A DNA stretch of 64,000 nucleotides from contig ONZQ02000012.1 in NCBI GenBank assembly GCA_900312665.1, positions 638,907-702,906 of the forward strand, read 5' to 3'. How positions within the stretch are numbered: the stretch's first letter is position 1; each line of letters starts with the position of its first letter. This DNA comes from Cephalotrichum gorgonifer (taxonomy: Eukaryota > Ascomycota > Sordariomycetes > Microascales > Microascaceae). Shown here piece by piece: positions 1-9,908 of this stretch. The position numbers were made by a program, and so were the translations under genes. The notes beneath the pieces are model-generated. The model searched no databases. It saw only the letters and a program-made list of their open reading frames with translations, and was not told the origin of the DNA.

Positions 1-1591
1 TTTAAGGGGGAAAGCTCACCTCTCGACAATGGCCTCCTTCGACAGTCCCCATTCCTCAAGTTTATCCGCGCCCTTCAAGTCCTGAAAGGGTCTGCCAATC
101 TCGATGGTGGGCCCCGGCGGCCCCTGCTGGTTCTGGCCGCCCCCCGTCATCTCCGTGGCCTTCCCGACGGCGGCCACAAGGTAGTACCGCTTGTTCTTGT
201 AGCATACGCCCAGGCTCGGCTGCGTGCCCTCGCCGAAGAACGGCAGCGGGTCGTCGCCAGTCCCCGTGCCGTAGTCCGCGTGGGGCGCGTCGCAGGGGAG
301 GTCGGTGGACAGCACTGCGGGCTTGACGTCCTCCGAGGCCATGCGCCAAAGGTGGGGAATGGTGGCGCCGACGAGCATGTGCTTCATGAAATTATCAACG
401 AAGCCGCTGTCCCAGACGAACTCGTTGGGAAGCATGCGACCCTCATCGATGAAGTTGAAGAGCATGTCCATGCTCTCGTCCCAGCTGAACCGGGCGGCGA
501 AGGTGTCGGCGGGCCAGGCTTCCGGGTGCACGTAGGCCATGATCTTTTCGTTCTACCGGCGTAGAAAAAGGTTTCAGTTATGCTCCGCGATAGAGAGGAT
601 GTCTTCTGCTCCCTCTTGGGCACTCTTCCCGATTCCATGGTTAGCATTGGAGCGGGAACTTACAAACTGCTTCAGGCCCGAGACGGTGGCGTTGACCATG
701 TACGCGACCATGCCGTTGCCGTCGTCCCCGTCCTTCAGGGTGGCGGCGAAGTCATCCTTGGCGCGAGAGACAGCGTACGTGATGCCGGCGAAGGCCGTGT
801 CCTTGATGATGTTAGAACCGACGCCCACCCCGGGGACGCCACCAACGAGGTTGAAGAAGGGATTCATCGTGGAGAAGAGGATGAGCTGCAGGGCGTCCAG
901 TGCCCCATTCTTCGTCCTCTGTGCGTCGAGGCCGTTGGTGAAGGTCTGGACGAGCTGATTCATGTTCGAGAGGTACGGGTCCCAGAGCCTGGTCTCGAGG
1001 GGGATGTACAAGTTGCGGATGGCCTTGACCCTCGGCAGTTAGCGGGTTTTCCGTCCAAATTATGTGAAGAAAGGAAACAGGAGGGAGGGCGAGATTACTC
1101 ACATCGTTGAGATTAGAGATGGAGTTCAGGATAAGGAACGCCGCGGGGTACTTGCCCGTCGTGACATCCTCCGGCACCGGCTGCCCGGCCAGGTCCTCGC
1201 ACTTGAACTGCAGTGATTTGCAGGAGGTGTCGTTCTGGCCGGTGGCGCCGCACCGGATGCCGTCGCCCTGGTGGAAGAAGTCCGAGATTCCCATGGACGT
1301 GAACTGGCAGTCCTCCGGCTTCGTGCCCTCGTTAGCGAAGAAGACGTTGCGTATGTAGTTCCAGGCGCTGGTGGCCTTGCCATCGCGCCACCGGTCGGCG
1401 CCTGGGGCGTTGCTGCGGGTGAGGGCGCCGTCCTGGCACGAGGCGGTGGTCCAGGAGAGATCAGGTGAGGGCGCGCCTCCATCTGGGGAGGAGCTGGTGT
1501 CTGGGGGGCCCCCGCTGTTGTCCTCCTGGGGGAGGGCGAGCGAGTGGGCCGCCGCTGCTAGGGCGAGGCAGGTGAGAAGTGACTTGACCAT
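1..1591 (-). CDS. Secreted protein of unknown function (3' end of gene beyond window)
   Basis: Three exons are visible: 1103-1591, 664-1023 and 20-552. A GTGAGC donor at position 19 shows that the gene continues outside the window. The ATG at 1591 is followed by a clear signal peptide (MVKSLLTCLALAAAAHSLAL), then a Ser/Pro/Gly-rich linker. The rest, at least 460 residues, is a soluble Cys-containing ectodomain. Intron 1 runs from GTGAGT at 1102 to an AAG acceptor at 1024 (the nearer CGAG at 1031 would break the frame). Intron 2 runs from GTAAGT at 663 to TAG at 553. Both joins are phase 0, giving SNLND-AIRNLY and GLKQF-NEKIMAY. Several NxS/T sites fit secretion. I do not recognise a catalytic motif or a family and assign no function. 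Confidence 0.75.
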
Positions 1592-2496
1592 TTTGTAGAG
1601 CGAGCTTCAAAGCTGAGTGGTGTTGATGAGGCGTCAAGGGCGTACCATCTGGGGAAGGCAGGCCGGCGACCTCGGTCGACTTTATACTCGGGACACCAAG
1701 TGAGATTATTGCAAGAAGGCGCGGAAAGCAAGCGGCCCCGTTGCAGGTAAAGGCTCTCAAGTCCTACGCCTCGCCCATCGCCGCCTGATCCACAGGCGGA
1801 ATCGCGCATTAAGCTTACCGGCCCCCACTCTCCGGCGGCGGTTACCATTATGGTCAGAAGAGAGTGTGGGATGCGCCTTGCAAACCAAGTTTCACAAATC
1901 CTGCTGTCTGCTCCCCCGGCCCGGGTGTGGCGTCGAGATGACAAGGGGGATCATTCTTACTTCTGTGTAACACGCGCGACTAAAATTAATTCGATGCTAT
2001 AGGGCAGCCAATGGAAATAGCCAAGCTTAAGTCGTGAAACTCGGCAGAGCTTACTCCCCCAGCCAAGTCGTGGGCAGTTCTGAGTGGCACTTACACGGCA
2101 TATTACCAATTTTTTTGGGGTGGCCAAAAAAGCCAAGCCCTATCCTCCTGCATATTAATCCGATAGGGAGGATCCGGCTTCGCGACGCGGCTGGGTATGG
2201 CAATACATGAGCGATTTTGTCTCAAATCACCTGAATTTCTGTTTTTAGATTTCTAACTATATCTATTACAGGATACAAGCTCTCTGTTATGTAGTATAGA
2301 TAGGCTAATCCGAATATTTGGAGGCTTCTATACTAATGAAGGGCCTATAGTTACTAATGATGGGCAGGGTGTTCCTGCACTCAACTCTGCGCCCCGGATC
2401 GCAAGGGGAAGCGAAATAGCGTAAGTCGGGCTCGACTTACACCAAGCTCGTCGTAGGAGGGAAAACCGAATATCACCAACAATGAAGCTATAGCTT
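1592..2496. other. Intergenic region, no gene seen
   Basis: This is the promoter side of the secreted-protein gene. The stretch after about 1950 is AT-richer and contains no reading frame that looks like protein. Nothing beyond the 5S-related fragment that begins at 2497 could be supported. Confidence 0.5.
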
Positions 2497-2547
2497 CACG
2501 AGATATGGTCGTATATGCTAGCTAGAGTTCGGTCTCGGGGATATGAA
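2497..2547 (-). repeat. Truncated copy of the 5S rRNA 5' end plus its upstream flank
   Basis: About 51 bp resemble 2906-2956, which holds the first nucleotides of the intact 5S gene and roughly 32 bp upstream of it. The shared plus-strand words are cacgag, tatggtcgtat, tagagttc and atatgaa. The body of the 5S gene is absent, so this is a 5S relic or a duplicated upstream element. Several differences between the copies are transitions (cggtctcgggg against cagtttcaaaa). Confidence 0.6.
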
Positions 2548-2796
2548 GCCATTGTCGGGGTGACCACGTGGAACTCCCCACCCCAGCCGGAGACGGGGAC
2601 GACCCAACCACTCTGACAAGCTAACTGGGCAGATTTGGACTGCAGGCGTAACGTTAGTGGAGCTTTGGCTTAGATTTCCATGCCGCCTTCATGTGAGAAC
2701 TGGTGGTGATGTGAACACCAGAAAGGCAAAGCATCGAAAGACACTCAAGTCCTGTCACGTCTTGTGTGTACACAGTCAAAAGGAAGCAATATATAT

Positions 2797-2805
2797 AAAA
2801 AGAAA
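2797..2805 (-). terminator. RNA polymerase III terminator of the 5S gene
   Basis: On the minus strand the 5S 3' end runs directly into TTTT-C-TTTTT, a typical Pol III oligo-T stop. Confidence 0.8.
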
Positions 2806-2924
2806 ACATACAACACCAGGGATTCGCTGGTCGTCACCGACCCAACTACTAGTCTAGCGCTTCGTGGTTTATGTATAGGGGAGCGGACGGGACCCTCAGT
2901 TTTCCACGAGCTATGGTCGTATGT
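2806..2924 (-). rRNA. 5S ribosomal RNA
   Basis: On the minus strand this 119-nt stretch begins ACATACGACCATA and ends GTGTTGTATGT, the hallmark ends of fungal 5S rRNA, which pair to form helix I. Internally it has the conserved words GTCCCGTCCGCTC, AGTAGTTGGGTCGGTGAC and CCAGCGAATCCCTG, the last two covering the internal RNA polymerase III control region. TCGTGG near the 5' end pairs with CCACGA to form helix II without mismatch. A T-run terminator follows directly, and an AT-rich TATA-like element lies 22-31 nt upstream of the start. Intact helices suggest a functional gene. Dispersed single 5S genes are normal in filamentous ascomycetes. Confidence 0.93.
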
Positions 2925-2944
2925 ATTCGTTAGAGTTCAGTTTC

Positions 2945-2956
2945 AAAAATATGAAT
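2945..2956 (-). promoter_or_regulatory. TATA-like upstream element of the 5S gene
   Basis: An AT-rich stretch (minus strand ATTCATATTTTT) lies about 21-32 nt upstream of the 5S start. Fungal 5S genes often carry a TATA-like box at about -29. The same flank is partly kept in the truncated copy at 2497-2547. Confidence 0.45.
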
Positions 2957-3551
2957 GACACTAAGCTAATGGTACAATTCCGTTATCTTGGCGAGGTCAA
3001 ACTCCATTCTTAGAAACTCTTACCCCTGCAGGGCTGCGCAACGTAAGGTGAGCATGTCCAGTAGCTCTTGATTCGTCGTTTTCCATGGTGGTTTTCCATA
3101 GTGTATGGTATGGCCTCTTTTTCTTGTACTTTTGGACGAGTCTGATGTCAAGAGCGCAGGGGATAGAAGTTACACAGCATAAGGATGCATCTGGTCCCAC
3201 CTACTATTAAAAGTGCGCCAGCCCTGACGCGCTGGATATTCCAAGTCCTAAGGTCGCATATGCAGTGACTACATGTATGTAGATTCGCGAGGATTCCCAA
3301 CAGCTTCTTATGTGCTTGCATCGCGATAATTAGCGATAATGGAGGGGTATAAATCTCTATGAAGACACTCTAATTCTAAACCCCTGTCTCCAGCAAGACC
3401 CCAGACAATAACGCCTTCGCACAACAATGCCACTACCGAAAGAAATCAGACCATGATATCCTGAGACTAACGCTCCCAAATTGCAAGTTTCCCAAATTCC
3501 TTCCTAAACGCCCTAAAAACGCACAGCAACTGCCAGGTAGCAAGTCTAATT
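2957..3551. other. Intergenic region, no gene seen
   Basis: This lies between the 5S gene and the 3' end of the MFS transporter gene. Only short random reading frames are present. The distal part is probably the transporter's 3' UTR. Confidence 0.5.
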
Positions 3552-5404
3552 TCAGGGATGGATCGTGATCTGCCTGTCGATCTGGCTCGACCGCCTCGAA
3601 GCCCGAGAAGCCCTCATAACCTGTCTCTGCACCTCACTCGTCTCCACCGCATCCTCATCCGCCAGCTCACCGCCGCTGGCTCCGTCCCCCCTCTCCCGGG
3701 CCTCCATCTGCTCCCGCTCCTCATGCGTAAAGTCACTCTTGGCGTACCCAATCTTCATAAACACGAAAAAGATAGACGCGACGACCGGAAGCGCCACGGC
3801 CAGCCAGAAAGCGACACGGTAGCTCTCCATCAGCCCGCGGCTAGCCGTCTTCCCCACCGCAATATCGGCTATCCCGAGCCAGAAACTGATGCCCAGAAAC
3901 AGGACGCTGTTTATGACCGCGCCCGCGAGGCCCTGGTGGTGGGCCGGGAGCTGCGTTGTGATGAAGACGTTGCTCACGGTATAAGTCACGTCGATGCCGA
4001 TGGTGCTGCAGATCATGGCGGGGAAGACGTAGGGCCAGTAGGTGCTTCCCGCGGGCATGATGGCGAAGAGGAGGGAGCACAGGACGTGGCCGACGCCCGA
4101 GATGATGAAGAGGACGCGGCCGGAGAAGTGGTGGAGGGTTGCGCCGCCGACTGAGCCGATTAGGAGGCCGCCTACTACCTGGGGGACGTACCACACTGCT
4201 GTCGTGAGGGGGGCTTGCTTCATTACCAGCTCGATGCTATTCAGCTTGTTAGCGATATGTAAGGCATGCGAAGGGGTGAGGGGGGTGAATTGCGTACTAA
4301 AAGCTGGAGTAGAAAAGCCAGACGCCAAAGGCGCCGTAGACGAGGAATAATGAGAAGACCATCCTCTTCATGTACTTTGGGCGGAAGAGGTCCGCGGGAA
4401 GCAGGGGGTTGCTACAGACCCACCCCTGGAGGTAGACGGCCGCGCATAGAAATAGCACCCCGAGGATGAGTGTGGCAATGATATAGGGGCTTTTCCAGCC
4501 GTTCGGCGCACTCGAGCTATCGGTCAGGGCGTAGACCACCAAAACAAGTCCGGGCACGATAGTCAGGGTACCGGGCCAGTCCATCCTCGCGCCTGCGGTG
4601 TTCGCCCCGCGATAGTCCCTCGGGATCGTGAGGAGCGACGTAGCGGTGATGATGGCAATGACCATGGCACCTATCCAAAAGTACCATCTCCAGCTAAGGA
4701 ACTGGCCTGACGCACCCCCGATGAGAATTCCGAAGAAGAACCCGATCGGCGCAAAGGCGCCGTAGATGCCGAAGATCAGGTTCTTGCGCGGGCCGGGCCG
4801 GTAAGTCTTCCCCAGGAGCATGATGCCCGCGGGGAGGAAGGCCGCGCACCCGAGACCCTGTAGGGCGCGGAAGCATACGAGCATGATGTAGTTCTGGCTG
4901 AATCCCGCGGCGAGGGCCCAGATCCCAAACCAGATGAGACCGGCGTTAAAGGTTACGTAACCGCCGTACATGTCGCCCAGCCTCCCTAGGGGCAGGAGGC
5001 AGGAGCCGGTGACGAGGGAGAAGACGCTGGAGGGCCATGTCTGGGACTCCGGAGGGATGGATAAGGCCTGAGATAGTGGAGGGAGGATGATGTGGAAGCC
5101 GCTGACGAAAAATTCCTGGTAGCCAGGCGTGTTAGTGAGGGTAGTGGTTAGGGTGGGTGGGTGTTGCGTTACCTACCGCCATGAGCATCGAGCCTACGAG
5201 GGAGAAGCAGAAGCCCAGCTCCGCCCATATCGTCTTGAAGACCGCCGGTCGCTGGCGGCCCAGCACCTCCACGTCGATCTGGTGAGGCTGTGCTTCCTCG
5301 TCGCCCCGGAGCAGCACTGAGGGCGGCGTTGACGACTGGGGCTTGGAGGAAAGCGCGGGTGTGCCGCACCCGTCCTTGTCACACTCCGCTCCCATGTTCT
5401 CCAT
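3552..5404 (-). CDS. Major facilitator superfamily transporter, DHA2-type
   Basis: Three exons (5177-5404, 4298-5115, 3552-4236) give a 576-residue protein. The true start is the ATG at 5404; the GTG one codon upstream is not used. Splice joins are MLMA-EFFVSG (phase 0) and FYSSFY-IELVMKQ (phase 2, acceptor AATAG). The N-terminal tail of about 60 residues is hydrophilic, followed by many hydrophobic helices. The loop after TM2 carries motif A as GRLGDMYGGY (about 120-129), and an antiporter motif C-like stretch GFFFGILIGGASG follows FAPI. A second block of helices comes after an RMDWPG linker. This layout fits the fungal DHA2/Atr1-Amf1-like drug:H+ antiporter group at the plasma membrane. The substrate cannot be inferred: no biosynthetic cluster surrounds it. 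The C-terminal tail is charged and Ser/Arg-rich. Confidence 0.9.
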
Positions 5405-6582
5405 CACGAATCAAACAAAAAAAATAAAGTATGTCTGCAGGAGGGAATGGTATTAGGGAGAGAGCATGGAGAAACGGTACGGAGCCGAGGAAAGTATGAT
5501 GGCAGGCACAAGAGAAGAGTCGCGCGTTATAAGATTTGTTATTGCCATCATCCGGGCCTCCGATGACGAGTCGCCCCAGGCGCCCCTGGAAGCGAAACTC
5601 CAGCTCCCCTGATGACAGACTCAAGGTTGGGAGACTTTTTTTTTCTTCTTTTCTTAAACGTAAGAGTAACTCTATTTCGGTTGGTTCCCGTACGCTAGTC
5701 CACAAGCAGCGACTACTTGGCACTTTCTCCACCGCACCATTCCCAAATAGGTGAATAGATTGCAATGTCTCTTCGGAGCACGCGGGCTGACAAACCCGGG
5801 GACCCCATGCCCGCCCCGCCACTTTCGTTTGTGGTGCCGGCCGGGGCGAATTGACCGCCGCCACACGACAACATCCCGGAGCGGGGCCGTGTTGAAGGGA
5901 GCCAGCCATATGTGAAACCAGGGACCAGTGCCAACCAGCACCTGGTGCGTTATCGCTCCAGATCCATGATTTATAAGCTAGGCTCTAAGACGTCGTGCAT
6001 CAGGTCAACGAATATTCCGGATGACTTCGTTGACAGTTGGGAGGCCATTCCAGGGAGGTCCCGGACCCTCCCTGTTGCCGCCCTGGGTGGAAACCCCAAT
6101 TGATATGATACCCTCCCGTACCGAGCTCCGCAACAACAAGTCGTCAACTCCATATCACCCTCCCTGATAAGCTCAGCGCAGTAACGCTGGGCAGAGAAAT
6201 GTCCACTCTATATTAATTACCTCGCTGGATCATACCCAAACGGCATTGAAAAAAGTCCCTGGAATCAGCGGTAGCTCCCTCGTGCGTACCCGGTATACCG
6301 GCAGTGTCTTAACAAGTCCCGGGAAAAGGCATCACCTCGGCCATCCAAATTCTTAGGCTCATCACGGTTGTAAGGAGGTCGCTGTGGTAGTCTAAACAAA
6401 AACAAATACACCATGACTCAAACGATTCGTCGCTGTAGCACGGCCCAATCCAACGCAGAAATGGAATGCCCCAGCACCTTCCGCTTGATTAACACATACA
6501 TCTAAATGGCGAAGGAAGGTCCACAGAATCACCCTCAAGAAATCTTCTCCCCTCTTTAACCTCTTCAACCGGACCTCTCCGC
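5405..6582. other. Intergenic region, no gene seen
   Basis: This is the upstream region of the MFS transporter and the downstream region of the pseudokinase-like gene. Long antisense-type frames exist around 5379-5909 but have no recognisable protein character. No RNA gene was found. Confidence 0.5.
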
Positions 6583-7902
6583 TCATCTCTCGCCTTGACC
6601 TTCCGGCCTACCCAAGCCCAGATTCACTTCCCCCTGAATCACCCGGGTCAATTCCGCCTCTGCTGCATTAATAACCCCCGCCATCTGGTCAAATTGCACC
6701 CGTATACTGGTCCCAAGGTCGAACATGACCCGGAATCGTCGACACCAATTAGGTTGCTCGATGTACCGGTCCAAATCCCCAGGAGCCTCTCTAAGGACGC
6801 TGGCAAACAAAGCGTCGTCCGCGCCAGGGCCAGTCCGCCCCCGCAGAATATCATCCATATTCGCCGTGAGTAAGGAAGGCCCCATTGCTTCGTACACTGG
6901 AACAACACGCGCCGAGCTCCAGCCGACAATGCCGGTAATATTGTAATCCTTGTCAACGAATATTCTATCCTCCCTCAAAGTCATAGGTGCTAGGTAAAAA
7001 GGTCCCTTGTCAAAGCGCCGCCCGAGAGTGCTGTACCTCTGTTGGCTTAAGAGTTGCCTCAGCCTATGGAGCTTGTCAAGCGCCTAGTCTTGTTCTCCTA
7101 AAGGAGCTCCACGGGCGCCTGGTTGTGGCCCACCCGTCGTCATGAGTCGTATGTACGCGTCCATCTGTGCCAAGTAGAAGTCGCTAGCACTCTCAAATGG
7201 CCCAAGTTCGGACAACACGGTGCTCTTGGATTTTGACAATGGACCGACGTCCAGTCGGCTCGCGCGGCCCACAGTGGGTGCTCCGATCTTCGCCCATGGT
7301 GTTTTCAGAAGTGCCTGCATATATACAGAAATTTGCTTATAAACCCTCCTTTTCTGTTCCTGCGTTGCATTGGTTCGGTCGAAGGGCACCCCTGGAACTT
7401 CGTTGATTACCAAAAGCCCACTAACGCCAGGCGGAAGAATAGTGTGGCGGGGCGATATAGCGAAGATCCTAGGAGCAGGAATGTTCAACTTGTGTAAGTA
7501 TGTCAAGGTCGCGGTCTCAGTTGCCAGAGTATCGTCGTGGGGATTATACATTCTGACGCCGGGATTGCCTTGGAGGCGGAACGGGTCGCATGGGACCTTC
7601 ACGAGGAATGCTTCCGACCGATCGGCTGTTCGGACCCGGAAGGTAACATGCATGGCGCCTGAACGACTCGGTCGTACCCCGTACTTCGGGTCGATCTCGT
7701 ATGGAATGCCCCTATCTTCGGATATATAAGAGAGGAGAAACTGTAGCGCCATGAAGTCGATCAAGGGGTTGAACAGTTCCAGTCGGCTCCGGATTAAAGT
7801 GGCCGGTTCAGGGTCAGCGGTGGATGAATCGCCCGCACCCGAGGTATCCAAGGAAGATTGCAGGACAACGTTGTCGCCCCGGCATTCTGCAATGCCCTCG
7901 TG

Positions 7903-8010
7903 GCAGTCATGATTGCCCCGCCTGGTATGCACTGGGCAATAAAACGTGAAGCACCCCAAGCAAGGACACGCATCGAGAGGAATGGGAGCGTCGCACCATA
8001 AGATGTAGCA
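7903..8010 (-). other. AN1-like zinc finger coding region
   Basis: The residue pattern is C-x4-C-x10-C-x2-C-x4-C-x2-H-x5-H-x-C. The last six ligands (C..C....C..H.....H.C) match the AN1 consensus exactly. Only the first Cys pair has x4 instead of x2. The finger sits between the Asp-Leu-Pro repeat and the kinase-like domain. Confidence 0.65.
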
Positions 8011-8057
8011 TGATTGGCCATTCTGTGGAGGAGTTGTAGAAGGCGGTGAGATTGGAG

Positions 8058-8183
8058 GGGTATCGGGCAGGTCAGAGAGGTCGGGGACGTTGGGGAGATC
8101 CTGGAGGTCGGCGAGATCGGGGATATCAGGGAGGTCAGGGAGGTCAAGAAAGTCAGGAAGCTCAGGGAGGCCAGGAACATCAG
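8058..8183 (-). repeat. 9-bp coding minisatellite (Asp-Leu/Ile-Pro repeats)
   Basis: The plus strand repeats variants of gag-gtc-ggg / gag-atc-ggg / gag-gtc-agg. On the coding strand these give runs such as DLPDLPDIPDLADLQDLP. The units differ at several positions, so the array is old or under weak constraint. Confidence 0.75.
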
Positions 8184-9107
8184 GAGTTCGAAGGACCAAA
8201 GAAAGGTCTGGAGATTGGATGGTCGGCGGAAGGCCCTGTTGGGGATTTAAGAGGGCTCTGGATTCCGGCGTAGACCCAGGAGGTTGCAAAACTGGAGGAC
8301 GGGCAGGGTTCGGATCCGGGAGAGCAGTTGAGTTCGGAGCCGAGTTGGTAGATCTTGCAGACCGTCGACGACGTGACGTGCGCCGATCCGGAGGATCTGG
8401 AAAAGTCCGCGTTATTCGAGGGAGGAGAGGATATCGGAAGATCGGAGGAAGTTCAGGAGGCTGAAGGATCAATTGAAAGCCGGGTGGATTCGGGGGTGTA
8501 GTGGATCGCGGAGCCGGATCAGAAGATACGGTATTTGGGCGAGGCGGTGAGGGCTGATTCGGAGGAGCTGTAAAATGGGGCAAAGGTTAGGACGGAGTTA
8601 GGACGGACAGGAGGTTGGAATATGGGAGGGAGGGGAGGATATTGAAGAATCGGCGCAGGGACAAGTGACGCTTGTCGAGCGTCTCTAGAGCGTCGGCGAG
8701 GACTTGCGAACCTACACTTTCTCGTGGACATATTGATAGTGTTACTGATGTTGATAGATTTGGGATGCCAGTGGAGGCTTGGTGAGGTGACAAGCAAGCC
8801 ATGCCCGTCAGTGACATAATGTCCAAGATCTCCAGGGGTAGATAACATGGGAGAGACGAGCCTGGTACTGCTCTCCCAGCTTCAAGAAGAATAAGAGTGG
8901 CGCCGTTGAAAGGCCTCTCCTTCCTCAACTCTCCGCAAGTCTGACACGGATGGAAAGAATGGCAATAACCATGCATGCGACGGTACAACTCGGAACTAGT
9001 CGAGTCGTGCCTTCCATCACCGTAAATCAGCTGCATCGTGCCTTTCCCCCGCACTTTCTAAATGGGCCCGCAGTAACACTACACTCGCTATTTCCGCAAC
9101 TGGGATA

Positions 9108-9908
9108 CTAAAGAACCATGTCATCGACAGGAGCCTGCTTCTTGACGATGGGTGTAAACCCAGGGGCTACCCAGTCGCAACCATTAATAAAGGACGCATA
9201 CTCATGCAGGTGCAGCTGCTCGACGCTTGGTCGAGTACCCTGCAGGCGAGAAAGTCTCCTCAAATCCAAGGAGAGGTGGCGGCTTCTCTATCGGTATCGT
9301 TTCCATATTCAGTGCCAGTTTCCTCGGGACGAAGACCAATCTCCATACCCATCGGCCTTGGCGGTGAAATCGTTCACTTGTATCCCTTTGAATACTCACG
9401 AATGTAACCACCATAGGATAGAATCCCCGTCCGAACATGAGACAAGAAATCTGTCGTTCCGGGCGGATGTTGCGGGCACGGATGGAGGGTAAAGACCCTC
9501 TCACAAGGTTTCCGCTGCGACCCGGGAGCTAACCAATGAGGTATCAGGCATCCTTTCCAGCTAAAAGATAGCAGAATTACATCTTAGAGGGACCGTAGTG
9601 CCTTGTTAAGGCCGAGCCACCGAAGTTGGAAGCAGTCTACCAGCATACGCGGCTAGCAAGAGGGGGTCTTCGCCGGTAATTGGGGAGCGGGGGGTGTTTG
9701 GGGCGAGGACGCCGATGACATCGGTATATAGGTATTCTAGGATATCAGCCTTTCTTGTGAAGTGGATGTTAATCAAGTGGCCCATCCATGAGAACCCCCG
9801 TGTAGGTTGAGCGTGGGGATTGGGCTGGGCATCTTACCATGTACCTACACATACATGCTTAGGACTACGATTATCTCTTATATCATCCTCCCCTGGCACG
9901 GAACCCAT
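9108..9908 (-). CDS. Unrecognised, probably spliced coding segment
   Basis: Minus-strand translation shows protein-like stretches in separate blocks. A start at 9908 (MGSVPGEDDIRDNRSPKH) ends at a good GTATGT donor (9854). An AAAG acceptor at 9750 joins it in frame to ADILEYLYTDVIGVLAP and then TPRSPITGEDPLLLAA. About 9370-9500 contains further open frames ending near a GTGAGT donor (RGFYPMVVTF). 9108-9220 encodes HEYASFINGCDWVAPGF followed by TPIVKKQAPVDDMVL and a stop. The order and strand agree, but I could not close one unbroken model: the middle exon frame is ambiguous. Either this is a small gene with three to four exons or a decayed one. I do not recognise the family. Confidence 0.35.

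Larger units (their letters stand above)
6583..8731 (-). pseudogene. AN1-finger / aminoglycoside-phosphotransferase-like gene, interrupted by an in-frame TAG
   Basis: One reading frame is open from 8583 to 6583 except for a TAG at 7084-7086. It has, in order, a Pro-rich disordered N-terminus, an Asp-Leu-Pro repeat, a Cys/His cluster matching an AN1-type zinc finger (7903-8010), then a fungal APH/choline-kinase-like fold. The nucleotide-binding part reads FRVRTADRSEAFLVKV ... TYLHKLNIPAPRIF. Beyond the TAG the same frame continues through RRFDKGPFYLAPMTLRED and FVDKDYNITGIVGWSSA. In active relatives these regions carry the catalytic His-x-Asp...Asn and Asp-Trp; here both are replaced, so the kinase would be inactive. 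No intron that removes the TAG was found. The 5' end is uncertain: an ATG at 8731 (MSTRKCRF) opens a similar Pro-rich frame that joins only through a very short 37-nt intron or a frameshift. It could instead be a live gene with an unseen intron. Confidence 0.6.

Noticed and set aside
2109..2140. Possible terminal inverted repeat (TTTTTTGGGGTGGCCAAAAAAG)
   Set aside because: No partner repeat, target-site duplication or transposase frame was found nearby.
8587..9054. 155-codon minus-strand ORF with CQTCGEL and YLPLEILDIMS (F-box-like start)
   Set aside because: It begins only from a GTG, overlaps the putative 5' exon of the AN1-kinase gene in another frame, and the F-box resemblance is limited to a few residues.
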